Below the pieces are notes generated by a model. The model was not told where the DNA came from. It did not search any database and saw only the letters and a list, made by a program, of their open reading frames with translations. This document shows, in pieces, positions 1-8,262 of a stretch of 64,000 nt of DNA; the first letter of the stretch is position 1, and every line of letters starts with the position of its first letter. The stretch covers positions 99,323 through 163,322 of the forward strand of contig DJHE01000019.1 of the NCBI GenBank assembly GCA_002432945.1, given 5' to 3'. The stretch comes from Synergistaceae bacterium UBA5827 (GTDB lineage: Bacteria > Synergistota > Synergistia > Synergistales > 79-D21). A program made the position numbers and the translations under genes.

Positions 1-1169
1 GAAGCCAACTTGGCCATTTCAAGGTCAAGCGCATCGGCAATGCCGCACCCGTTCACCGTGCACCCCTTGAAACGCTCGATCATCTGCAGGGTCCTGTTCA
101 GCAGGTTCCCCAGGTCGTTTGCCAGGTCGGAATTGATCCGGCGGACAAGGCCGTTCTCCGAGAAATCCCCGTCCAGCCCGAAGGGAACTTCCCTGAGGAG
201 GAAATACCGAAAGGCATCCTGGCCGTAGAGGTCGACCATCTCGAACGGATCCACCACGTTGCCCCTGGACTTGGACATCTTTTCCCCCTCGACCGTCCAC
301 CAGCCGTGGGAAAAGACTTGGCGGGGCGGGTTGACTCCCAGGGCAAGAAGCATGGCTGGCCAGACGACGCAATGGAAACGGATGATATCCTTGCCTACCA
401 GGTGGCGAACCACCGGCCAGAATTTTTTCCATTTCGCCTCGTCATCGGGGTATCCGCAGACGGTCAGGTAGTTGATCAGGGCATCAAACCAGACGTAGAT
501 GACGTGGCGTTCGTCTCCCGGGACCGGGATCCCCCATTCCAGCGTCGTTCTCGAAATGGACTGGTCCCTCAGTCCACCCTTGATGAAACTGACGATCTCG
601 TTGTAGCGGGTACGGGGCAGGATCGCGTCAGGATGCTCCTCGTAGAAGCGCAGGAGAGGTTCCGCGTATTTCGACATCCGGAAAAAGTAGCTTTCCTCGG
701 TCATCCGTTCCAGTGGCCGCTTGCAGTCAGGGCAGGTCTTCCCCTCCCCCATCTGGGCCTCGGGAACGTAGGTTTCGCAGGGAACGCAGTACCACCCCTC
801 GTAAGTCCCCTTGTAGACGTCCCCTTGGGCGATGAGTTTCTCGAAAATTGCCGTAACGACCTTCCCGTGTCGCTCTTCCGTGGTACGGATAAAGTCGTCG
901 TTGGAGATATCGAGTGTTTTCCAGAGTTTCCTGAAATTTTCCACGGTCTGGTCCGCGAGTTGCTGCGCCGTAAGCCCCTTTTGCACGGCAGCCTGCTGGA
1001 TCTTTTGCCCATGCTCGTCCGTGCCCGTGGCGAAAAGAACGGGTTGCCCCATCATCCGCCGGTAACGGGAAATCACGTCGGCTGCAATCGTCGTGTATGC
1101 GTGCCCGATATGCGGGACATCGTTGACATAGTAGATGGGGGTCGTGATGTAAAACGGTTCTCTATTCAT
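1..1169 (-). CDS. metG: Methionyl-tRNA synthetase, 3' end cut by window
   Basis: Class I synthetase that charges tRNA-Met in the cytoplasm. The visible 389 codons begin at an ATG at 1167-1169. The HIGH-type signature reads HIGHAY near residue 21. A CVPC...CPDC zinc knuckle follows in the connective domain, and the catalytic loop is the exact motif KMSKSRGN. The reading frame stays open to the window edge, so the anticodon-binding end lies outside. The start overlaps the end of rsmI by 8 bases, which suggests translational coupling. This is the last visible gene of the long minus-strand run. The four-cysteine connective peptide is usual for one of the two bacterial MetG subtypes. Identity is secure; only the end is unknown. 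Confidence 0.97.
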   Translation of the reverse strand, partial: MNREPFYITTPIYYVNDVPHIGHAYTTIAADVISRYRRMMGQPVLFATGTDEHGQKIQQAAVQKGLTAQQLADQTVENFRKLWKTLDISNDDFIRTTEERHGKVVTAIFEKLIAQGDVYKGTYEGWYCVPCETYVPEAQMGEGKTCPDCKRPLERMTEESYFFRMSKYAEPLLRFYEEHPDAILPRTRYNEIVSFIKGGLRDQSISRTTLEWGIPVPGDERHVIYVWFDALINYLTVCGYPDDEAKWKKFWPVVRHLVGKDIIRFHCVVWPAMLLALGVNPPRQVFSHGWWTVEGEKMSKSRGNVVDPFEMVDLYGQDAFRYFLLREVPFGLDGDFSENGLVRRINSDLANDLGNLLNRTLQMIERFKGCTVNGCGIADALDLEMAKLA

Positions 1170-2058
1170 CTTCTCTTTGCCTCCTCTTCGCTTGTTCATC
1201 GTCTATCTGGGATATTGAATCCTCATCTTCGGAAACCGTTTTGATCAAAAAGTCCTTGGCGCAATTTTTCGAAATACCATAGCGCTCGTGGACCGTTTTG
1301 ACAACATCCCGTATCGACAAGCCTTTGCGGAGGACCTGGCGGGCATAGGCCTCCCAGGAACCCTCGCCATCTTCGCCTACGCTTTTGGGATCTTCCGTTG
1401 CCCCTCCAACGACAAGGACCATCTCGCCCTTCATTGGAGACAGGACCCTTTCCGCCAGCTGGTCAAGACCCATCCTCAGGACTTCCTCGTGAACCTTGCT
1501 CAGTTCGCGAACCAGTGCCGCCGGTCGGTTTCCCAGGACGAGGGCGCAATCGGAAACCTCACCCTGTAGCCGATGGGGTGAAACATAGAAGACGAGGGTA
1601 CAGCGGATTTCTCGCAGGAGATGGAGCCTCTTTTGCCGATCGCCCCTGCGCGGGGGAAGAAAACCGGCAAAATGAAACGTATGGGTAGGAAGACCTGAAA
1701 GGACAAGGGCCGGGATGAGTGCCGTGGCACCGGGCAGAACCTCCACGGGGATTCCCTCCCGAATGGCCTCCCCGACAAGGTGGGCTCCAGGATCTGAAAT
1801 TCCGGGAGTTCCTGCATCCGAAACCAGAGCGACCTTCTTCCCTTCCAGCAGCGCCCTCAGCAAAAATGGCGCCTTTTCTTTCTCGTTATGCTCATGGGAG
1901 GAAACCAGGGGAACCCGTATCCCAAGGTGGTTTAGAAGGCGCAGGGTTCTCCGCGTATCTTCGCAAGCGACGAGATCCGCTTCTTTCAGCACTCGAATCG
2001 CCCTGAGAGTAATGTCCTCAAGGTTCCCGACCGGTGTCGGGACAAGGATCAAAGGCAT
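1162..2058 (-). CDS. rsmI: 16S rRNA (cytidine1402-2'-O)-methyltransferase RsmI
   Basis: SAM-dependent tetrapyrrole-methylase-fold enzyme that 2'-O-methylates C1402 of 16S rRNA. The 298-residue product starts at an ATG (2056-2058) as MPLILVPTPVGNLEDITL, the typical RsmI opening. It carries ALVSDAGTPGISDPG near residue 80. The C-terminal 70 residues look like the small helix-turn-helix extension seen in longer family members. The frame is open further upstream, but that extension lies inside the preceding gene and resembles nothing in the family. The start overlaps the upstream methyltransferase by 10 bases and the stop overlaps metG by 8 bases. Confidence 0.95.
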   Translation of the reverse strand: MPLILVPTPVGNLEDITLRAIRVLKEADLVACEDTRRTLRLLNHLGIRVPLVSSHEHNEKEKAPFLLRALLEGKKVALVSDAGTPGISDPGAHLVGEAIREGIPVEVLPGATALIPALVLSGLPTHTFHFAGFLPPRRGDRQKRLHLLREIRCTLVFYVSPHRLQGEVSDCALVLGNRPAALVRELSKVHEEVLRMGLDQLAERVLSPMKGEMVLVVGGATEDPKSVGEDGEGSWEAYARQVLRKGLSIRDVVKTVHERYGISKNCAKDFLIKTVSEDEDSISQIDDEQAKRRQREDE

Positions 2059-2792
2059 GGCGGAGCCTCCAGGCGATAAGCGGCAAGGAGTTCCGGAGTG
2101 TAATCCCCACACTCGTCCGTAATGAAAAGCGGCGGGGCGACCAGTAGTCCCGGCTTTCCTCCCCTCATGGCGGCCAGAAGGAACACGGAGGCATCCTTTC
2201 CTGGGTTGGGGTGGACAAACCGGATCCGTTTCGGTTCCAGCCCTCCCTCCCTGAAAATGCCCAGGGCTTCCGCAGCGCGACTCGCTCTCAGCACGAGATA
2301 AAACCTTCCCCTGGGCTTCAACAGGAAATTCGCTGCCCGCACCACGTCAGAAAGGGTACAGGCGGTCCCATGGCGGGCCACGGCCTTGATCGAATTGGGG
2401 CTGACACGGCTTTTCCCGGGATCGTTATATGGGGGATTCATGAGAACCACGTCAAAGGATCCTGCCGGGTAAAGGTTCCTGATTTCCTTTAGGTCCCCGC
2501 AGGTAAACGCCGTGCGGTGATCGAGGCCATTGGTCCTGGCGTTCTCCATGGCCATTTCTGCGAGGTCCTTGCGGATCTCGAGGCCATCTAACCGGGAAAC
2601 TTGCGGGTATTTCCGGGCAAGAATGAGCAGGACTGCTCCGTGGGCACATCCCAATTCCAGGACTCTTTCGCCTTTTCTCAACCTGGCTGCAGCCGAGAGC
2701 AGCACTGTGTCCACGGAGACACGGGGGCCTTCCTCGGGCTGGAGGAGGCTTAATTCGCCGTACAGGATATCGTCGCGCGTCGTTTTGCTCAT
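2049..2792 (-). CDS. tRNA1(Val)-like N6-adenine methyltransferase (TrmN6/YfiC family)
   Basis: Rossmann-fold SAM-dependent N6-adenine methyltransferase of 247 residues. Motif I reads VLELGCAHGAVLL near residue 45 and the catalytic N-P-P-Y tetrad is present in VVLMNPPYNDPG. Family COG4123 contains E. coli YfiC, which modifies A37 of tRNA1(Val). The substrate in this organism is not proven; other small nucleic-acid methyltransferases share the fold. The start is the ATG at 2790-2792, which overlaps the smc stop codon in an ATGA arrangement. A TTG two codons earlier is a less likely start. Confidence 0.85.
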   Translation of the reverse strand: MSKTTRDDILYGELSLLQPEEGPRVSVDTVLLSAAARLRKGERVLELGCAHGAVLLILARKYPQVSRLDGLEIRKDLAEMAMENARTNGLDHRTAFTCGDLKEIRNLYPAGSFDVVLMNPPYNDPGKSRVSPNSIKAVARHGTACTLSDVVRAANFLLKPRGRFYLVLRASRAAEALGIFREGGLEPKRIRFVHPNPGKDASVFLLAAMRGGKPGLLVAPPLFITDECGDYTPELLAAYRLEAPPCL

Positions 2793-5700
2793 GCCCAATC
2801 CTCCATGCGAACCCCGACAACCTGCGATAGCCCGGGCTCGGAGAGCGTGACTCCATAGAGGACATCCGCTTTTTCCATCGTCGTTCTACGGTGGGTCATG
2901 GCGAGGATCTGCAGGTCCCGGGCATATTCTCCCGCGAGGTCCACGTAACGCCGAAGGTTAACCTCGTCGAGAGCGGCATCTGCTTCATCCAGGATCGCGA
3001 TGGGAACACGGGCTTCTTCCATCGCCGCGAACAGGAGGGCAATCGCCGAGAGGGACTGCTCCCCGCCCGAAAGCTGGGCCAATCCCTGGGGGCGCTTGCC
3101 CGGTGGCCGTGCCGTCACTTCAACACCCGCCTCCCAGCCCTCCCCCTCCCCTTCGATTTCCAGATGGGCTTCCCCACCACCGAAGAGGCGCTGGAAGAGG
3201 GTGTCGAAACGACGATCAATCCCTTCCATGGCCAGGCTGAACACTCGTGAAGCCTGGCTATCGGTCTCAGCGATAAATTCCTGTAGGGTGCGGATGCCTT
3301 CTCTCACGTCGGCACACTGTTCCGATAGGAAAGTCGTTCGTTCCCTGAGCGATTCTTCTTCGGAAAGGACGCCCATCTCCACGTCCCCCATCGCCCTAAG
3401 GGTTTTCTCTGCGTTCCGGATCGCCCGTTTCACATCCTCCAAATCAGTTTCCCCTCCGGCGCCTTTGCCGGGATAAGGGAACTTTTCCTCCCATTCCCCC
3501 GCGAGTTCCGCCAGGCTGTTTGCAGCTTCAAGGATTTCCCGCTCGAGTTCCCCGAAACGGGTCCGGCAGCGGCGAAACGCTTCCTGTGCCCTGCCTTCCC
3601 TGGCAACGACACGAACGAGATCCTTCCTGTTCCTCCCGGCTCGAGCGGAAAGGCCGCTTTCACGCATCCTTATCTCCCTTCCCTGTTCCCAGAAGGAGAG
3701 ATAACGCTTCCCCAGGTCGGACAAATCCACCAGGAGCTTATCGAGTGTCCGCCCACGCCCTGCGACCTCCTCTTCAGCCCTTTTCAAGGCCTCAAGGACA
3801 CCCTTTTTTTCCTTCTCTACCCTACCCAGCAATTCCAGGGCCCCTCGCCTCCTTTCCTCTGAAAGGAGGACCTCGTTTTCAAGGTTCGAAATATTTTCCT
3901 CAGGGGTTTGGTCCTCAATGCCCTTTTCCATGGAGCGCAAGAGGGTTACTGTCTTTTTTCGTTCGAGGAAAAGTTCCCCGAATGACCGCCCCGCTCCCGA
4001 AAGGGCTTCCAGGGTTTTCGTCCCGGCTTCCTGCAGGCGCAAATCTTCCCTATCGACCCGGTCTTTTTCACCCTTCAGCAGGCGCAGGTTATCCTCCGCT
4101 TCCCTTCGCTTGTCGAACAGTTCCTCTTTCTCGGCCGCCGTCCTGATCTCCAGGCTTTCAGCCTCGGACAAAATGGACTGAAGGCGATCGGCCTCGTTAT
4201 GCGCCTCTTCCAGCGAGGCTTCTAGCTGTTTCCTGCGCCGGCGTAGTTCGATGACTCCCGAACCGCTTTTCTGGCTTCCTCCGCTCACGGACCCGCCAGG
4301 CATGAAGACATCGCCTTCCAACGTGGCGACAGCAAGCCTCGGGTGGCGTCTCACGAGACGGGCCGCAGTATCGTAGTCCTCCACGAGGAGGAGATCACCT
4401 AAAATATGCCCCATGGCTTTTTTCCACTTTTCGGCGATCCCGAGAAGGTCGATTGCCCAACCCAGGACTCCCGGCTCGTTTTTCGGTTCAACTTCCCGAA
4501 CCGGCCTCAAGGGGCGACATCGTTCCAGGGGAAGGAATGTCGCCCGGCCGGCGCTTGCCTGCCGGAGACCCTCGATGCAGAGGCGAGCCTCATCCATGTC
4601 TTTTACCAAGAGCCAGAACTGCCTTGCCCCCAGAAAGGATTCGAGGGCCTTTTCGAAACGGGGGGGACATTCGAATGCCTCGATGACAGGAAGAGGAGAA
4701 GCCGAAATCCGGCCCAGCCTCGCCGCTGCCATGAGAAACTGGACTGGGCGCGGAAAGGCTTGCCCATCCATTTTCTGGCTCAGGCTTTCCAATTCCGAGG
4801 CAAGCTGGCTCACCTGTTTTCGATGCCTCGCAATATCAGCAGCAGCTTTCTGGGAGGCGGCAAATGCAGCCGAGTGGAACTCGATTGCCGCCTCGCATTG
4901 ATTCAGGCTTTCTGCGGCTGATCGCTCGGCCTTGACCAAAGCCTCCCCCAGGCGCAAAGCCCCCGTGCCTGCCTTCCTCTTTTCTTCGACAAGGGCCCAA
5001 TAGTGACGGCCCAAGCCCTCCAGGCAAACTTTTAACGACTCTGTTGCGGAATCCTGCTCCGCCTTTTTTCGAGAAAGAGCCTTTCGAGCGTTATTTTGCC
5101 TTTCAAGTTCTTCCTGCCGCTGCAACCTTGCCTGCCTGGCCGCCCTTGCTGCGGCACGCTTTTCGGAAAGTTCAGCTTCAAGGGATTCCGCCAGGTCACG
5201 CTGGGTCCTTTCCTCCCTTTCCAGGTCCAGTAGGGTAGCGCGTTTTCTCAGGGACTCCGCTTGCGCTTCCTTGAGTTGGTCCCTGTCCCTCCTGAGGGCC
5301 GAAGCGAGGGAAGCCGCCTGGCGAAGCGTTCCCTGGAGGGCTTGGAAAGCAACGTTTCCTTCTTCCCGGCAAGACTCCATCTCTTCCTGGACAGTGGCGA
5401 GATTCCGCTCTAGAAGTTCTCTCCTGCGTGTCCAGCCCTCGCTCCAAAAAGCGTGGGTTGCCTGTTCCCGTTCCAGCAGGGAGCAGCGGTTACGGAGGGA
5501 CTCGAGGGCAGATTCCGAGCGTTCCCTTCGCAACCAGTAAAACACTCGCCTCTGGTCTTCCAGGGCCGTCAGAACCTCCTTGGCCTTCCTCGCTTTTTCG
5601 ACCATCGGGGCAATTTCATTGCGACGGGCGGAAAGTTCCGACAAGAGGGTTGCAAGGCGTAGCAACTCTTCCTCGGCCCGCTTAAGGCGATCGACCGCTT

Positions 5701-6205
5701 CTTCGCGCTTCCTGCGGTAAAGATCTATGCCGAAGAGCCCTTCCAGCAGCATTCTCCGCTGGAGAGGCTTTTGCTGGATGATTTCGGAGATCTCTCCCTG
5801 CCCGATGAAAGCGAAGCGGACACCCTCCAGCCCCCAGTCCCTCTTGACCTGTTCCAGGTCCTGGAGACGCACACGGTTTCCATTGACTGTGACAGAGGCC
5901 GCCCCTTCCCGGTCCACCTTCCTCCGGATCAGGCATCCGTCCTTGCCCGCGAGGAGCCTCACGGCCACTTCGGTTTCCCTGCACGAGGGGACGCTTGCAC
6001 TACCCTGGAAAAGAAGATCTGTCTGCCGTGAAATCCTTAGGTCCGATGGTGCCCCTTCCCCAAGAACCCAGCGCATGGCGTCCAGCAGGTTGCTCTTGCC
6101 GCTCCCGTTGGGCCCAACGATGCAGGTCAAGCCCGGTGACAGGGAAAGGTCGTGGTCACCCCCGAAACTCTTGAATCCCTTAAGTTGAAGCTGGGCGATA
6201 TACAT
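2789..6205 (-). CDS. smc: Chromosome segregation protein SMC
   Basis: Condensin ATPase that organises and segregates the nucleoid. The 1138 residues show the full SMC plan. Walker A GPNGSGKS is at 31-38 and is followed by a long heptad-rich arm. A globular hinge lies at roughly 490-650 and ends in a glycine-rich GGSVSGG stretch. A second coiled arm comes next, then the ABC signature LSGGEQ at 1045-1050 and Walker B ILDEAD near 1071-1076. ATG start at 6203-6205. It overlaps the end of rng by 26 bases and shares ATGA with the next gene. ScpA and ScpB, its usual kleisin partners, are not in the window. Confidence 0.97.
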   Translation of the reverse strand: MYIAQLQLKGFKSFGGDHDLSLSPGLTCIVGPNGSGKSNLLDAMRWVLGEGAPSDLRISRQTDLLFQGSASVPSCRETEVAVRLLAGKDGCLIRRKVDREGAASVTVNGNRVRLQDLEQVKRDWGLEGVRFAFIGQGEISEIIQQKPLQRRMLLEGLFGIDLYRRKREEAVDRLKRAEEELLRLATLLSELSARRNEIAPMVEKARKAKEVLTALEDQRRVFYWLRRERSESALESLRNRCSLLEREQATHAFWSEGWTRRRELLERNLATVQEEMESCREEGNVAFQALQGTLRQAASLASALRRDRDQLKEAQAESLRKRATLLDLEREERTQRDLAESLEAELSEKRAAARAARQARLQRQEELERQNNARKALSRKKAEQDSATESLKVCLEGLGRHYWALVEEKRKAGTGALRLGEALVKAERSAAESLNQCEAAIEFHSAAFAASQKAAADIARHRKQVSQLASELESLSQKMDGQAFPRPVQFLMAAARLGRISASPLPVIEAFECPPRFEKALESFLGARQFWLLVKDMDEARLCIEGLRQASAGRATFLPLERCRPLRPVREVEPKNEPGVLGWAIDLLGIAEKWKKAMGHILGDLLLVEDYDTAARLVRRHPRLAVATLEGDVFMPGGSVSGGSQKSGSGVIELRRRRKQLEASLEEAHNEADRLQSILSEAESLEIRTAAEKEELFDKRREAEDNLRLLKGEKDRVDREDLRLQEAGTKTLEALSGAGRSFGELFLERKKTVTLLRSMEKGIEDQTPEENISNLENEVLLSEERRRGALELLGRVEKEKKGVLEALKRAEEEVAGRGRTLDKLLVDLSDLGKRYLSFWEQGREIRMRESGLSARAGRNRKDLVRVVAREGRAQEAFRRCRTRFGELEREILEAANSLAELAGEWEEKFPYPGKGAGGETDLEDVKRAIRNAEKTLRAMGDVEMGVLSEEESLRERTTFLSEQCADVREGIRTLQEFIAETDSQASRVFSLAMEGIDRRFDTLFQRLFGGGEAHLEIEGEGEGWEAGVEVTARPPGKRPQGLAQLSGGEQSLSAIALLFAAMEEARVPIAILDEADAALDEVNLRRYVDLAGEYARDLQILAMTHRRTTMEKADVLYGVTLSEPGLSQVVGVRMEDWA

Positions 6206-7646
6206 TGACCTTGTGTTCCGCCTGCGTCATGGACCCCTGGAAATCAAGGCGGAATTTCTCCCATGGGAATCCAGGCATCTCCCTGAGGAATATTTTCCTC
6301 CCGAATTCTTCCTCCCAGGCCTCGATATAATTTTCGACAATATGCCGGGCCACGGCTGGATAAAGCTCGAGGATCAGGGCCTCTGCTTTTCCTGAGCGGC
6401 ACACCTTCCTCAGGAATCGCTTGACCGATAGGGACACGGTGTCCTCCTTGAGTACCCATCCGTTCCCCGAACAGAACGGGCAACTGCGCGTGAAGGCCCC
6501 CTTGAGATCCCCCCGGGCCCGTTTGCGCGTGATCTCCACGAGTCCGAGCTGGGTCACCCCGTAAACCCGGGCCTTGCAGCGATCATGCCGGAAGAGCTCC
6601 TCAAGTCGCTGCAGGAGGGCGTTCTTGTCTTCCTCGTATTCCATGTCGATAAAGTCAACAACCACAATGCCGCCGATCGACCTCAGGCGCAGGACCCGGT
6701 AGATCGACTCCGCAGCTTCGAGATTTGTCTTAAGGACTGTTTCCCGGAGGTTCGTCACCCCGACGTACTTTCCGGTGTTCACGTCGATGACGGTCAGGGC
6801 CTCCGCCTGGTCTACCACAAGGGTCCCTCCCGAGGGCAGCCAAACCTTGCGTTCCAATGCGGCAGCCAATTCCTTCTCTATGCCGTAAAACTCGAAGATT
6901 GGAACGGATCCCGCGTAAAGCTCGACCTGCGGTGTCCGCTCGGAAAAGAAATCGCGGACATAGGCTGCAACTTTTTCGTATTCTTCGGGACAATCGACGA
7001 CGATCTCGGAAACATCCCCGTTGAGTTCATCCCTCAGGATCCGTCCCACCAGCCCTATATCCCGGTACAACAGGGAAGGAGCCGGCTGGCTTTCCGCCAG
7101 AGAAGAAATTTCCTGCCAAAGCTCCAGGAGCATCGCCAGATCTCCTTGGAGAGCTTCCGCGGGAACTCCCTCGGCTACGGTCCTGACGATGATCCCGAAC
7201 CCAGTCGGGCGAAGGGCACGGGCAATCTGCCTGAGGCGCTTTCTCTCCCCTTCGTCGAGGATCCGCTTGGAAACGCCCGTTTCGCTTCCTCCCGGGACCA
7301 AAACCAGGAAACGGCCGGGCAGTGAAACCCGGGCCGAGACCCTGGCCCCCTTTCCCTTTCGGGCTGCCTTTACGACCTGTACGACGACCTCTGCGTTTGC
7401 CCGTATGTCGATCCCACGGGCATCCTCCAGGTAAAGGAAGGCATTCCGACCATCCCCCAGGCTCACGAACGATGCGTTCATGCCGGGGAGGACACTGTCC
7501 ACCCTCGCCTTGAATATTTCCCCGGCCTTTTGCGTTTCCCACATCCGCTCGCTAAAGATCTCTGCAACGCGCCCCTCTTCCAAAATCGCCAGGCGCATTT
7601 CTTCCGAATCAAGAACATTTGCGATAATCTGTCTTTCTATCGTCAT
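6180..7646 (-). CDS. rng: Ribonuclease G/E family endoribonuclease
   Basis: Single-strand-specific endoribonuclease for rRNA maturation and mRNA decay. At 488 residues it has RNase G length and lacks the long degradosome tail of RNase E. An S1 RNA-binding domain occupies about residues 40-120. The catalytic DNase-I-like core contains DVNTG at 288-292 and DFID at 331-334, the metal-binding aspartates of the family. The CPFCSGNG motif at 389-396 is the zinc-link/family signature. ATG start at 7644-7646. It follows the radical-SAM-linked gene by 16 bases and overlaps smc by 26 bases. This linkage to the two TIGR-family radical SAM genes is seen in other bacteria. Confidence 0.95.
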   Translation of the reverse strand: MTIERQIIANVLDSEEMRLAILEEGRVAEIFSERMWETQKAGEIFKARVDSVLPGMNASFVSLGDGRNAFLYLEDARGIDIRANAEVVVQVVKAARKGKGARVSARVSLPGRFLVLVPGGSETGVSKRILDEGERKRLRQIARALRPTGFGIIVRTVAEGVPAEALQGDLAMLLELWQEISSLAESQPAPSLLYRDIGLVGRILRDELNGDVSEIVVDCPEEYEKVAAYVRDFFSERTPQVELYAGSVPIFEFYGIEKELAAALERKVWLPSGGTLVVDQAEALTVIDVNTGKYVGVTNLRETVLKTNLEAAESIYRVLRLRSIGGIVVVDFIDMEYEEDKNALLQRLEELFRHDRCKARVYGVTQLGLVEITRKRARGDLKGAFTRSCPFCSGNGWVLKEDTVSLSVKRFLRKVCRSGKAEALILELYPAVARHIVENYIEAWEEEFGRKIFLREMPGFPWEKFRLDFQGSMTQAEHKVNVYRPAST

Positions 7647-7662
7647 CCCGTCACTCCCCAGG

Positions 7663-8262
7663 CTAAACGAGAGGCTTTACGATGCTCTCTTCCCAAGCTC
7701 CCACTACAGTTCTCAGGATCAACAGGTCCCCCCACCCCTCCACGAGGCCGGCGGCCCTCAAGGCCTTGACGAAGAGCCCTGGCCCGAAGCGATCCGGCTG
7801 GGCAAGGACTACCCTGGCCGAGTCCTCCTCCATCTCCAGGACATGGAGAACTTTTTCTTCCTGCAGGAAGGGTTCGATGGCCCGAGTCAACTCGTCAATG
7901 CTGGGAGGGAGTCCCCTGAAAAAGATCCTGTACTCTCCGGCCTTGCAGAGACGACTTAGGGGCGGTCCTTCGACGGGCCCCGCGCGAAGGATTTCAAACC
8001 CCCTAGGCATGGACCTCTGCCAGGCATCAAGCATTGCTTCACCCCAATTGCCCACCCAGATTTCGGCAGGTTCAGCCAGAGCTGGGACACCCACCGGCAG
8101 GGCAGGCCCGAGGCTAATTTTCGGATGCGGGGAGAATCCCTCCGTCTGGAGGATTTCCATTCCTGCCCTCCTGGCGGATCGGGCAATGAGGGGAGGCATT
8201 TCCACATGAGGAACAAAGGCAGCCAATCCCCTCTTGGAAAAGAGGAAACGGATCCGGCTCAT
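7663..8262 (-). CDS. TIGR03936 family radical-SAM-linked protein (DUF2344)
   Basis: A 199-residue protein beginning MSRIRFLFSKRGLAAFVPHV. It then has the family hallmark GFSPHPKISLGPALPVG around residues 40-60. The family almost always lies beside, or is fused to, a TIGR03960 B12-domain radical SAM protein, as here, where the two share an ATGA overlap at 8259-8262. No cysteine cluster or catalytic motif is visible, so it is more likely a substrate-binding or partner subunit than an enzyme by itself. No molecular function is established that I can name. Its place between that radical SAM gene and rng hints at RNA or ribosome modification, but this is inference only. Confidence 0.88.
   Translation of the reverse strand: MSRIRFLFSKRGLAAFVPHVEMPPLIARSARRAGMEILQTEGFSPHPKISLGPALPVGVPALAEPAEIWVGNWGEAMLDAWQRSMPRGFEILRAGPVEGPPLSRLCKAGEYRIFFRGLPPSIDELTRAIEPFLQEEKVLHVLEMEEDSARVVLAQPDRFGPGLFVKALRAAGLVEGWGDLLILRTVVGAWEESIVKPLV

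Noticed and set aside
306..1244. 312-codon plus-strand open frame opposite metG
   Set aside because: It is antisense to a complete set of MetG motifs and runs on into rsmI; no independent support.
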